64,000 bases of DNA, from positions 1 through 64,000 of the forward strand of contig CAJUEV010000002.1 in NCBI GenBank assembly GCA_910585785.1, in the 5' to 3' direction. The stretch comes from an uncultured Christensenella sp. (GTDB lineage: Bacteria; Bacillota; Clostridia; Christensenellales; Borkfalkiaceae). The notes beneath the pieces were generated by a model. That model saw nothing but the letters and a program-made list of their open reading frames with translations, made no database searches and was not told where the DNA came from. Positions 49,290 to 57,558 of this stretch are shown here, piece by piece; position 1 is the stretch's first letter; each line of letters opens with the position of its first letter. A program made the position numbers and the translations under genes.

Positions 49290-51296
49290 TCAGTTCATTA
49301 CCACGTCGTTTAAACTCTGGTATTTTTCAAGCGCTATGCGCTTTAATTCGCGCGTGTCGAACGCTCCTCCGAACGCCTCGTCGGACAACGCCTTTGCCGT
49401 AAAAATGGTTTCTACGGGAAATTTAAGATTTTTAATTTCGGAAAGTATTCTTCCGCTTTGGCGCGTTCCCATAAAATCGCCGCCCCCGCGCAGTTTTAAA
49501 TCCGCTTCCGCAATTTCAAATCCGTCCGTACTGTTTTTTATTACGTTAAGGCGGCTGCGCGCCTCGTCGCTGTCCGTTCCCATCAGCAAGAAGCAATAAC
49601 TTTTTTTGTCGCCCCTGCCCACTCGTCCGCGCAGCTGGTGAAGTTGCGAAAGACCGAAGCGCTCGGCATTGTAAATTATCATAGTGGTTGCGTCCGGCAC
49701 GTCCACTCCCACTTCAATAACCGTGGTTGAAACAAGGCAGTCGTACTGCTTGTTTTTAAACGCCTGCATAACTTCGTTTTTCTGCTTGTCCTTCATCTTG
49801 CCGTGCAAAAGCGCAATTTTAACTTTGGGCATTTTTGCTTTAAGTTCTTCATAAAGTTCGCTTACGGACATAACCGTTCCTTCCTCGTCCCCCTCTATTT
49901 TAGGGCAGACGAAGTACGTCTGGTTGCCGCGCGCCGCTTGTTCTACAACGTATGCGTACATATCGTTATACTTGCGTTCGGGTATAATTGACGTGGATAT
50001 ATCCTGCCGCGAACGCGGTTTGTCCTTTATTACCGCCACGTCCAAATCGCCGTAAAATATAAGCGAAAGCGTGCGCGGTATGGGCGTTGCGGACATAATC
50101 AATACGTCGCAACCGTCACCTTTATCGCTTAACGAAGCGCGCTGCGCTACGCCGAAGCGATGTTGCTCGTCACACACTGCGAAGGAAAGATTTTTAAAAA
50201 TAACGTCCGCCTGAATAACTGCGTGCGTTCCGCAAAGCACGTTACACTTGCCGCAGGAAACCGCCTTTTTTACTTCTCTTTTTTCGACGGCTGGGGTAGA
50301 ACCTGTAAGAATTTCCACCGAATAATCGGGGAAATATTTTTTCAAAAGTTCGGCGTTTTGCCTTGCAAGCACCTCGGTAGGGGCAAGCATAACCGCCTGA
50401 TAACCCGATTTAACCGCCATATATATGCCGGCGAACGCAACAGCCGTCTTTCCGCTGCCGACGTCGCCCTGCAAAAGCATATTCATTTTTCTGGGCGAAT
50501 GCACGCTTTCGAATATGGTTTGCACCGCCGATTTTTGCCCGTCGGTAAACTCGAAAGGATAACGCGCCATAAACGACTTAACCTCGTTTTCCGTCACAGA
50601 ATAAGCGTTAAGTCTGGCGTCGTCCCGCCCCCCTTTAATCACCTTAAAGGCAGAAATTAGCAAAAAGTATTCTTCCAGCGCGATACGCGAAGACGCTTCC
50701 TTTATGTCCTCCGCGCTCTGCGGGCAATGCAGTTTTAAATACGCTTGCGACAAAGGCAACAAATTATACTTTATTTGAATTGGTACGGGGATATGGCTTG
50801 ATAACGGCACTTTTCGCACCGCCTGCCTTATTGCGGTGCGCACTATTCCCTGCGTAAGCGCGCCCGAAAGCGGGTACACCGGAATAAAGCCTTTTAGGCG
50901 CATATTCCTGTCCGCGCGCTCTACCGAGGGGTTGACCATCTGACAGCCCAAACCGTATTTGTTTTGAACTCTGCCGTACAAAAAATATTCGCCCTTGTCC
51001 AGCTTGTCCGCCATATACGGCTGGTTAAACCATATTGCGGTAAACATATACCCGCCCTGCTGGCAAAGCGCCTTTACAAACGGGCGACGGGCGTAGCGGT
51101 TTGAGTCCACGCTTAAAATTTCGCAAACGGTCAAAACCGAGTCGTTATGATACGCGTCTTTAAGCAGCGTAACCCGACTTAAATCAAGATAGTCCCGCGG
51201 ATAGTGCCTTACCAAATCCTCGCAGGTGTAAATATTAAGTTTGTTCAAGTCCCTTTCCCGCTTGTCGGAAATAAACTTTAAGTCAGTCAGCTGCAT
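49290..51296 (-). CDS. recG: ATP-dependent DNA helicase RecG
   Basis: 668-residue branch-migration helicase that reverses stalled forks. N-terminal wedge/OB domain (about residues 50-145), then helicase motifs: Walker A GDVGSGKTAVAFAG, DEQH box AVCDEQHRFGVAQR, SATPIPRTL, and the C-terminal TRG-type motif with QLHQLRGRVGRG. Complete, typical length. It follows fakA by 74 bp, the Firmicutes order. Confidence 0.97.
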   Translation of the reverse strand: MQLTDLKFISDKRERDLNKLNIYTCEDLVRHYPRDYLDLSRVTLLKDAYHNDSVLTVCEILSVDSNRYARRPFVKALCQQGGYMFTAIWFNQPYMADKLDKGEYFLYGRVQNKYGLGCQMVNPSVERADRNMRLKGFIPVYPLSGALTQGIVRTAIRQAVRKVPLSSHIPVPIQIKYNLLPLSQAYLKLHCPQSAEDIKEASSRIALEEYFLLISAFKVIKGGRDDARLNAYSVTENEVKSFMARYPFEFTDGQKSAVQTIFESVHSPRKMNMLLQGDVGSGKTAVAFAGIYMAVKSGYQAVMLAPTEVLARQNAELLKKYFPDYSVEILTGSTPAVEKREVKKAVSCGKCNVLCGTHAVIQADVIFKNLSFAVCDEQHRFGVAQRASLSDKGDGCDVLIMSATPIPRTLSLIFYGDLDVAVIKDKPRSRQDISTSIIPERKYNDMYAYVVEQAARGNQTYFVCPKIEGDEEGTVMSVSELYEELKAKMPKVKIALLHGKMKDKQKNEVMQAFKNKQYDCLVSTTVIEVGVDVPDATTMIIYNAERFGLSQLHQLRGRVGRGDKKSYCFLLMGTDSDEARSRLNVIKNSTDGFEIAEADLKLRGGGDFMGTRQSGRILSEIKNLKFPVETIFTAKALSDEAFGGAFDTRELKRIALEKYQSLNDVVMN

Positions 51297-51370
51297 ATCC
51301 GTAAATTAATAGGGAAGACTTTTGTCTTCCCTTTGTCTATATTTATAAAACTGAAAATTTGTTTAAAATC

Positions 51371-53026
51371 TTATTCCAAAGATACCAGATAATAATAAAC
51401 GGGCTGTCCGCCGAAGTGGAAATCTACGTCGCAATCGGGGTATTCTTCCGAAACTTTTGCGGCAAGCGCTTCCGCGTCTTCCTCGGCAACGTCCTTGCCG
51501 TAATACAGCGTAATCATCTCGTGCTCGTCGTTTTTCAACGCCTTTACAAGCTTTAACGTAGTTTCCTCTATGTTGTCGCCCTTGGCGAGAATACGCTTAT
51601 TGTCAAGCCCTATTATGTCGCCTTCTTTAAGTTTGAAGCCGTTCATAGTGGTGTTTCTCACCGCATAGGTAACCTGACCGGAAGCCACGTTGTCTATGGC
51701 GTGAATCATATTCGTCTTGTTTTCGGAAACCGCTTCGTCGGCGTTGAACGCAAGCGCCGCGGCAAAACCCTGAGGCACGTTTTTTGTAGGGATAACGTGA
51801 ATAGTACGGTTTGTAACAAGCGCTTTCGCCTGCTCGGCGGCAAGAATTACGTTGCTGTTGTTGGGGAACACGAAGACGTTGCTTGCGTTTATTTTTTGAA
51901 CGGCGTCCGCAATATCCTGCGCGGAAGGGTTCATCGTCTGTCCGCCTTCCATTACCCTGTCGCACAACAAATCTTTAAAAATTTCTTCAAGACCGGTACC
52001 CGCGCAAATGGCAAGCATACCCATCTCTTTCTTTTCCGCTTCAAGCTTGGCTTTAAGCGCGCGGTTTTCTTCAAGCATATTCTCGATTTTTATTCTGTCG
52101 AGTTCGCCTAATTCAAGCGCGTAAGAAAGCGCCACGCCGGGGGTGTTGGTGTGCACGTGCACTTTAACCAACTCCAAATCGCCTATACAAATAACGCTGT
52201 CGCCTATTTGCATAAGTTTTTCTTTCAGCTTGTCTATATCGGCAAGCGTGGTCATCTGCTTTAAATTTACTACAAAAAATTCGGTGCAATACGCAAATTC
52301 GATATCGCCCAAATCAAGATTTATAATGTCCGAGTTATCCCCGAAAACGTCGTCCTCGCTCTTTTTGCTGTCAACCGCTTCGGTGGGAATTTCTTCAAGG
52401 TCGGTTTCCTCGCCGGAAATCGCCGCAAGAAAACCGCGCATAATCGTCATAAGTCCTACGCCGCCGCTGTCCACAACGCCCGCCTTTTTAAGCACGGGCA
52501 GAAGTTCGGGCGTGCGCGCAAGCGCCTCGTCGCCCACTTCGATAAGCGCCGTCAAAAACTCAACAAAGTCTTTATGCTTGCCGGCAAGTTTTGCGGCGGA
52601 CTCGCTCATACAGCGGACAACCGTCAAAATAGTGCCTTCTTTGGGAATGGAAACCGCGCTGTACGCAACTTTTGTTCCCGCTTCCATAGCCTTTGCAAAA
52701 GTTTTTGTATCGAAGGTATCCTTGGTTTCTTTAATAACGGAACAAATTCCGCGAAAAATCTGGGACGAAATTACGCCCGAGTTGCCGCGCGCGCCTTTCA
52801 AAGCGCCCTTGGAAACCGAGTCGCAAATTTCCTGAAAACGGTTGGACGAACACGCGTTCATCTCCTTAACCGCCGATTGCATAGTAAGCGACATATTTGT
52901 GCCCGTGTCGCCGTCGGGTACGGGAAAGACGTTTAACGCGTCAACTTTTGCCCTGTTTATTTCAAGCATTCTGGCACCGGAAAGAACCATTTTACGAAAT
53001 TCGGTGCTGTTTATCGTTTTTTGCAT
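51371..53026 (-). CDS. fakA: Fatty acid kinase catalytic subunit FakA (YloV)
   Basis: 551 residues. The N-terminal DAK2-type kinase domain (about residues 1-205) has the ATP site NVFPVPDGDTGTNMS and GARGNSGVI; a middle domain follows, and the C-terminal domain binds the FakB partner. FakA phosphorylates exogenous fatty acids held by FakB (DegV-type) for phospholipid synthesis. No fakB is in this window. Conserved order yloU-fakA-recG. Confidence 0.95.
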   Translation of the reverse strand: MQKTINSTEFRKMVLSGARMLEINRAKVDALNVFPVPDGDTGTNMSLTMQSAVKEMNACSSNRFQEICDSVSKGALKGARGNSGVISSQIFRGICSVIKETKDTFDTKTFAKAMEAGTKVAYSAVSIPKEGTILTVVRCMSESAAKLAGKHKDFVEFLTALIEVGDEALARTPELLPVLKKAGVVDSGGVGLMTIMRGFLAAISGEETDLEEIPTEAVDSKKSEDDVFGDNSDIINLDLGDIEFAYCTEFFVVNLKQMTTLADIDKLKEKLMQIGDSVICIGDLELVKVHVHTNTPGVALSYALELGELDRIKIENMLEENRALKAKLEAEKKEMGMLAICAGTGLEEIFKDLLCDRVMEGGQTMNPSAQDIADAVQKINASNVFVFPNNSNVILAAEQAKALVTNRTIHVIPTKNVPQGFAAALAFNADEAVSENKTNMIHAIDNVASGQVTYAVRNTTMNGFKLKEGDIIGLDNKRILAKGDNIEETTLKLVKALKNDEHEMITLYYGKDVAEEDAEALAAKVSEEYPDCDVDFHFGGQPVYYYLVSLE

Positions 53027-53135
53027 ATTACTCCTGATAACTCCTGAAAGCGTCGTGTGTTAAGCAAGCGTCGAATGTGTATTTTAAATTAATGACCGAA
53101 AATTTTTACGACTTAAATTAAGGTAAAGCTTTAAT

Positions 53136-53486
53136 TTAAGGCTTTACCCCTATAATATTTACGTTTACGGTATCTACAATCATACCTGTAAAACGTTCAA
53201 CTTTATATTTGATACCCTCTTTTAGGGACTCCGCCACGGCGCTTATGGAAACTCCGTATTTAATAACCACGTTTACGTCGATAAAAATTCTGTCCCCCAC
53301 GGTAACAACTTTTACGCCGCGTCCGTCGGGCTGTTTTTTCAAAAGTTCTGAAAGTGAATCGGTAAGCGAACGGGAAGCCGTGTCTACAATTCCATAGCAT
53401 TCCAGCGCAGCGTTTTTAGCCACCTTTGCGATGGCTTGGTCGGATATTGAAATTTTTCCGTATACGTTGCTTGTGTTAACCGACAT
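53136..53486 (-). CDS. Asp23/Gls24 family envelope stress protein (YloU)
   Basis: 116 residues with KISISDQAIAKVAKNAALEC, the VVIKYGVSISAVAESLKEGI core and an NVNIIGV end, all typical of Asp23/Gls24. The family associates with membrane anchors and the cell envelope and often precedes fakA. Divergent from rpmB, as in Bacillus. Confidence 0.93.
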   Translation of the reverse strand: MSVNTSNVYGKISISDQAIAKVAKNAALECYGIVDTASRSLTDSLSELLKKQPDGRGVKVVTVGDRIFIDVNVVIKYGVSISAVAESLKEGIKYKVERFTGMIVDTVNVNIIGVKP

Positions 53487-53770
53487 TTTCTGCTCCTTTT
53501 ACGCTGAATATTCTAACCTATTTTATAACAATTTGCAAGTGTTTCCCGACGAATATATTAAATTCGTTGCAAAAACGGCGGTTAATCGGCGCAAAAATAC
53601 CGCCGCGCGTAAAACCCGTTTTAAATTATTTTGTAAAATAGTCAAAAAATTAAAACTTTAATTGCGTTTTTGATTGATTTTTTTTGAATTGCGTGGTATA
53701 TTATTCAAGGTCGCTTTTATACGGCTTTATTTTTAACTTTAAGAATTTATCCCTACGGAGGTGTAATAAT
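53487..53770. other. Divergent yloU/rpmB regulatory region
   Basis: 284 bp without a gene. An extended -10 (TGGTATATT, TATATT at about 53697) lies 70 bp before the rpmB ATG. A large AT-rich block precedes it. No obvious ribosomal leader was recognised. Confidence 0.45.
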
Positions 53771-53953
53771 ATGTCGAGAGTTTGCAGCGTATGCGGAAAA
53801 GGTCAGACGACGGGCAACAACGTAAGCCACTCTAAAAGAAGAACCAGAAGGACTTTCAAAGCGAACGTTCAAAAAGTTTCTTACGTTGAAAACGGCAAGC
53901 AGGTTACGGGTTACGTTTGCACGCGTTGCCTTAAATCCGTAGAAAGGGCGTAA
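53771..53953 (+). CDS. rpmB: 50S ribosomal protein L28
   Basis: 60 residues: MSRVCSVCGKGQTTGNNVSH, SKRRTRRTFKANVQKVSY and a GYVCTRCLKSVERA end. Both CxxC pairs are kept, so this is the zinc-binding C+ form. The ATG at 53771 has a strong ACGGAGGTG ribosome site and matches the conserved start; the frame extends to 53684 in the leader. Single gene with own terminator. Confidence 0.97.
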   Translation: MSRVCSVCGKGQTTGNNVSHSKRRTRRTFKANVQKVSYVENGKQVTGYVCTRCLKSVERA

Positions 53954-54001
53954 ATTTTTGCCCTGCGGAAACAGTTTTTTCCGCATTAATATTAATAAAC
54001 C

Positions 54002-54029
54002 GCCGTCCGCGCAATTATGCGCGGACGGC
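54002..54029. terminator. rpmB terminator
   Basis: GCCGTCCGCGCA pairs with TGCGCGGACGGC around ATTA, followed by TTATTTTTATG on the plus strand. Confidence 0.88.
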
Positions 54030-54045
54030 TTATTTTTATGTTAAT

Positions 54046-54255
54046 TTACAACCGCTTTTCTTCTTCCTTTCCCCCCGCGGTTTCCCAACCTCGACAGTTA
54101 ACTGTTATCGGACACTTTTTTCTATATCTGGGAGATAAAAAATTACTTACACAATGTCCACACCCTACTTTTACAAATTCACCGTCGATTATTGCGTAAT
54201 GCCAAACAAAATTTTTACAATCTTCACAGCGTGTTTTTTCTTTTTTTAAAAACAT
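54046..54255 (-). CDS. Small Cys-rich protein (zinc-ribbon-like), paralogue of 27589-27768
   Basis: 69 residues beginning MFLKKEKTRCEDCKNFVWHY, with the pattern C-x2-C-x2-F-x2-HY, then VGCGHC and a C-terminal CPITVNCRGW. This matches the protein at 27589-27768. The ATG at 54255 follows AGAGGTGTG and is preferred over one at 54279. The end is Lys/Glu-rich. Metal binding is likely; function unknown. Divergent from an XRE regulator through promoters carrying two operator copies. Confidence 0.72.
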   Translation of the reverse strand: MFLKKEKTRCEDCKNFVWHYAIIDGEFVKVGCGHCVSNFLSPRYRKKCPITVNCRGWETAGGKEEEKRL

Positions 54256-54284
54256 ATCACACCTCTTAATTCTCTGCATTTAAT

Positions 54285-54341
54285 ATTATAAGTGTAAGAC
54301 ATATCTTACGTCAAGCATATTTTGTAAAGTTTATCTTACAA
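54285..54341. promoter_or_regulatory. Divergent promoter region with two tandem operators (module 3)
   Basis: For the minus gene TTGACG (plus 54309-54314) and TATAAT (plus 54285-54290) are 18 bp apart. Site 1, GTAAGA-CATA-TCTTAC (54294-54309), lies within that spacer. Site 2, GTAAAG-TTTA-TCTTAC (54324-54339, extendable to TTGTAA/TTACAA), lies just before the XRE start. Centres are 30 bp apart, about three helical turns. Confidence 0.75.
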
Positions 54342-54348
54342 TATTGCT

Positions 54349-54576
54349 ATGAAAAACTTATTTTCAAAAAGACTTGGCGCTTTGATTGCGGAAAGCGGAA
54401 TTTCGAAAAGGGCGCTTGCCGCAAAGCTTGGCGTTTCCGCCACAAGCATATCGGACTGGACAAACGGAAAAATTCAACCCACGGCGGAAAACGTTTATCT
54501 GGCTGCGCTTTACTTCCGCGTAAGCGCGGACTATTTATTGGGGTTGGAAGACGAAACGGGCGCAAAAACATATTGA
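54349..54576 (+). CDS. XRE-family transcriptional regulator
   Basis: 75 residues: helix-turn-helix LIAESGISKRALAAKLGVSA followed by TSISDWTNGKIQPTAENVYL and the VSADYLLGLED motif. Similar in the C-terminal half to the regulator at 4117 but not to that at 27865. It likely binds the two GTAAGA-N4-TCTTAC repeats between it and the Cys-rich gene, one of which is close enough to its own start to block initiation. Start ATG at 54349. Confidence 0.87.
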   Translation: MKNLFSKRLGALIAESGISKRALAAKLGVSATSISDWTNGKIQPTAENVYLAALYFRVSADYLLGLEDETGAKTY

Positions 54577-54586
54577 ACGCAAATAA

Positions 54587-54626
54587 AGCCCTCCCGCGCA
54601 ACTTTTTTGGTTTGCGCGGGAGGGCT
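54587..54626. terminator. Bidirectional terminator
   Basis: AGCCCTCCCGCGCAA pairs with TTGCGCGGGAGGGCT (54587-54601 with 54612-54626); TTTTG follows on the plus strand. Confidence 0.9.
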
Positions 54627-54648
54627 GTTTTGTTGACAAATTAAATTT

Positions 54649-55236
54649 TTATTCCATACCGTCAAGCTCGTCAAGGCTTAAATTAAAACTTTCAATAAAG
54701 TTTTCAAAAAAGTAATCCACTTCGGGCATCTTGCGGGAAAGCAAATCTTTTTTTATGGATTTTTCCGCTTTTATAAACTCTTTATTGCCGTAACGCAATT
54801 CTTCAAGACATTTCACGTACGCTGCAAGCCTGTCGGCTGCCTTCATTAAAGAGTATTCGTAACTGTCCGCTTTCGGCTTTATGCATAGTGCAAATTCGTC
54901 GCGCAACTCCTGCGGAATTGTTGTCAGCAGTTTGTCGCAGGCGGTGTCCTCCAAATTTTTATACGCGCCAAGTATTGACTGATTAAAATATTTAATAGGC
55001 GTGGGCATATCGCCCGTCATAACCTCGCTGCACTCGTGGTACACCGCGTACAAAACCGCTTTTTCCGCGTCGGCGTTTCCGCCGAAAACTTTGTTGTTTA
55101 TTACGGCGAGCGCGTGCGCAAACATTGCCACCTGTTGTGAATGCTCCATAATATTTTCTTCGCGGACGGAACGCATAAGCTGCCAACGCTTGATATACTT
55201 CATTCTGTCCATAAAAGCGTAAAAATCGTATTTCAT
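54649..55236 (-). CDS. HD-domain 5'-deoxynucleotidase YfbR-like
   Basis: 195 residues. HD phosphohydrolase pattern: IMEHSQQVAMFAHAL (first His), YAVYHECSEVMTGDMPTPIK (H...E/D) and a later Asp in KAADRLAAY. YfbR removes phosphate from dNMPs. The HD pair here reads HE rather than HD (YHECSE), as in YfbR itself. Own promoter, no partner gene. Confidence 0.87.
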   Translation of the reverse strand: MKYDFYAFMDRMKYIKRWQLMRSVREENIMEHSQQVAMFAHALAVINNKVFGGNADAEKAVLYAVYHECSEVMTGDMPTPIKYFNQSILGAYKNLEDTACDKLLTTIPQELRDEFALCIKPKADSYEYSLMKAADRLAAYVKCLEELRYGNKEFIKAEKSIKKDLLSRKMPEVDYFFENFIESFNLSLDELDGME

Positions 55237-55350
55237 ATATTTATCCGTAACGTTTTTTTATATTATATAACCTGCGCGCAAAAAAAACAATAAATAGCAG
55301 TTGACTTTATCTGATTTTAATTATATAATTTAATCATAAAAAATTTAATA

Positions 55351-55433
55351 TACCGTCGGGGGTGCCCGCAAATTTTTTATGCGGGCTGAGATTATACCCT
55401 TTGAATCGGCAAAGTAATGTTTGAGCGATAGTA
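55351..55433 (+). promoter_or_regulatory. TPP (thi-box) riboswitch aptamer
   Basis: Conserved elements in order: GGGGGTGCCCGC, the CTGAGA core with ATACCC, TTTGAA and the AAAGTAATG...AGCGATAG segment. P1 pairs TACCGTCG with CGATAGTA at the ends, and P5 pairs CAAA with TTTG. The J/P4 side chain GAATCGG differs from the usual GAACCTG. It lies 100 bp before thiT and controls it by thiamine pyrophosphate; binding itself is inferred from the conserved fold. Confidence 0.93.
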
Positions 55434-55449
55434 CAAAGTGATTTTTTCG

Positions 55450-55483
55450 GCGTTCCCTGAATTTTTTTACAGGAGCGCTTTTT
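55450..55483 (+). terminator. Riboswitch expression-platform terminator
   Basis: GCGTTCC-TG pairs with CA-GGAGCGC around a T-rich loop, followed by TTTTT. Located between the aptamer and the thiT ribosome site, it implies transcriptional termination when TPP is bound. Confidence 0.85.
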
Positions 55484-55535
55484 GTTTGTTACGGCGATAA
55501 ACCGTATGCAAACCGCGGCGGTAGAAGGAGTTTTA

Positions 55536-56318
55536 ATGTTTACCTTTTCACTGCTGGAAGTTTCTTCCCAAACCACCGACGTTGTAAAATGGGTGTCGAC
55601 GGGCGTAATTGCGCTTTTGGTAATTATACTTGCCGTAACCTGCGTAAAAGGCAAAAAGTTTTCAACAACGGAAATTGCCTTTGCAGGAGTTTGCCTTGCC
55701 GCGTCCTTCGCGCTGTCGTTTTTAAAATTTTCACCCGTGCAGTTCGGCGGCTCTATCACCCTTGCAAGTTTTGTGCCCGTGCTGGTGTACGCATATAAAT
55801 TCGGACCCGTGAAAGGGTTGCTTGCCGGCGTAATTTTGGGACTGTTCAACTTTATTTCAAGCCCGTATATCCTTACCCCGTTTACTTTTATACTCGATTA
55901 TATTCTTGCGTTTGCAAGCATAGGACTTATGGGTTTTGCGCCGAAGTTGGGCAAACTTTCCGCCGCGGCAAAAGTTTCGTTGGGAACGCTTATTGTTTAT
56001 GCCGCGAGATTTGTTTTTCACCTTGCTTCCGGCTTTATTTACTTTGCGCAGGACGCAATATGGGTCGACTTGCCAGCAAACAATATGTTTGTTTATTCGT
56101 TTTTATACCAATGCGTTTACCTGCCCGCCGACTGCGTGTTGTGCATCGTCGTGCTAGTTGTACTTGCAAAGAGCAAAACGCTTGAAAAACTTTTGAATAT
56201 TATGGACAAAAAACAAACCGCTGCGCAAGCCGCCGTGCAAACTCCGCAACCGGTTGACGACGAGGGAATACAGACAAGTCAGGCGGCAAATAATTCTTCC
56301 GCCGACGAAAAAAGCTAA
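55536..56318 (+). CDS. thiT: ECF thiamine transporter substrate-specific protein ThiT
   Basis: 260-residue membrane S-component with about six helices. The family signature GGSITLASFVPVLVYAYKFG (thiamine-binding helix region) is followed by GLLAGVILGLFNFI. It needs the shared EcfA/A'/T module, not in this window. The ATG at 55536 has an AGAAGGAG ribosome site; a frame opening at 55482 begins inside the terminator and is rejected. The C-terminus has a 40-residue hydrophilic tail not usual for ThiT. Controlled by the upstream TPP riboswitch, which supports the substrate. Confidence 0.92.
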   Translation: MFTFSLLEVSSQTTDVVKWVSTGVIALLVIILAVTCVKGKKFSTTEIAFAGVCLAASFALSFLKFSPVQFGGSITLASFVPVLVYAYKFGPVKGLLAGVILGLFNFISSPYILTPFTFILDYILAFASIGLMGFAPKLGKLSAAAKVSLGTLIVYAARFVFHLASGFIYFAQDAIWVDLPANNMFVYSFLYQCVYLPADCVLCIVVLVVLAKSKTLEKLLNIMDKKQTAAQAAVQTPQPVDDEGIQTSQAANNSSADEKS

Positions 56319-56333
56319 TAATTAATAAAAATC

Positions 56334-56376
56334 AATCCCCCCTGAGCGAAAACTTATACTTCGCTCAGGGGGGATT
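56334..56376. terminator. Bidirectional terminator
   Basis: AATCCCCCCTGAGCGAA pairs perfectly with TTCGCTCAGGGGGGATT; followed by TT-rich sequence. Confidence 0.92.
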
Positions 56377-56397
56377 TTAAATTGCTTTATAATTCTT

Positions 56398-57519
56398 TTA
56401 ACAATGGACAAACTGCAACAGGTCCACCAGCACCGCAAAACCGAGAATAGCCACAAATCCCACGCCGTGAATAATCGCCTCTACCTTTCTTGGAACGGGC
56501 TTGCGGAAAATCCACTCTATGAGGCAAAAAATTACTTTGCTGCCGTCCAGCGCGGGAATGGGCAAAAGATTGAAAACCGCCAGATTGACCCCGATATATG
56601 CCGCAATCTGGAAGAAACTTTGCGCGCTTTGCGTGGCTATTTGCGAAGTAAGTTTAATGGTGGTGACAGGACCGCCTACCGCGGACAGACTTAAATTGCC
56701 CGTAAGCAATTCTCCCAAAACCTTAAAAATTGTGCCCGCTATGCGAAACGAATACGTAAACGAGTGCCCTAGCGTTGTAAAAAAGCCGAAGCGGTAGTTT
56801 ACCGCGGACATATAATACAGCCCTTCTTCCGACTTTAAAATACCCAACGCGTCAAAAGCGTCGTAAGCCTGTTCGGTATTTTTAAAGTCGCAATCGGCGC
56901 GCAGTTTTATCTTTACGTCCTGCTCCTCGCCCCCGCGAAAAACGCGAAAGTCCACCATATCCCCGCTCTTTTTGCCGTTAAGCGCGCCCATAACGTCGGT
57001 AACCAAAAATATGTTTTTGCCGTCAATTTTCAAAATACAATCGTCCTCTTTTAATGAAAACTCGGCGTATTGCTCGGCGTCCGCGCCCTGATAGGGGGCA
57101 ACGCTACCCACCTTAAACACCGTTTGTCCGAAAGAAAACAACGAAATTATTATAAGCAACAAGGCGAAAATATAGTTGAACAGCGGACCCGCCACTAGCA
57201 CAATAATTCTTTGCCACGGTTTTTTGCTGTTGAAGGAATCAGGGCTGGACTCCTCGCCGTTGTCCTCCCCTTCAAAGCCGCAAAAGCCGCCCAAAGGCAA
57301 AGCCCTGACGGAAAACACCTCTCCCGTTTTTTTGGACGTGCGTTTAAAAAGTCTGGGGCCGAAGCCTATTGCAAACTCGTTTATTTTAAATTTAAGCGCT
57401 TTGCCGGCAAGATAGTGCCCGAACTCGTGCACCGTTATCATAACCAACAAAATAAGCAGCGCCAGCGCTATCGAACCAATCGTCCGAAAAACCGACGCCG
57501 CGGAAAGTAATATCTGCAT
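56398..57519 (-). CDS. rseP: Site-2 intramembrane metalloprotease RseP
   Basis: 373 residues. Zinc-site HEFGH lies in the first helix (MITVHEFGHYLAGK), a PDZ domain is in the middle (about residues 130-225), and the third-ligand NLLPIPALDGSKV is near the end. It cuts membrane anti-sigma factors or leftover signal peptides. Last gene of the pyrH-rseP array, 39 bp after dxr, as in many bacteria. Confidence 0.96.
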   Translation of the reverse strand: MQILLSAASVFRTIGSIALALLILLVMITVHEFGHYLAGKALKFKINEFAIGFGPRLFKRTSKKTGEVFSVRALPLGGFCGFEGEDNGEESSPDSFNSKKPWQRIIVLVAGPLFNYIFALLLIIISLFSFGQTVFKVGSVAPYQGADAEQYAEFSLKEDDCILKIDGKNIFLVTDVMGALNGKKSGDMVDFRVFRGGEEQDVKIKLRADCDFKNTEQAYDAFDALGILKSEEGLYYMSAVNYRFGFFTTLGHSFTYSFRIAGTIFKVLGELLTGNLSLSAVGGPVTTIKLTSQIATQSAQSFFQIAAYIGVNLAVFNLLPIPALDGSKVIFCLIEWIFRKPVPRKVEAIIHGVGFVAILGFAVLVDLLQFVHC

Positions 57520-57558
57520 TTAGTCCTTTTTGGCAGTTGCACGCGGAATATGCCGCGT

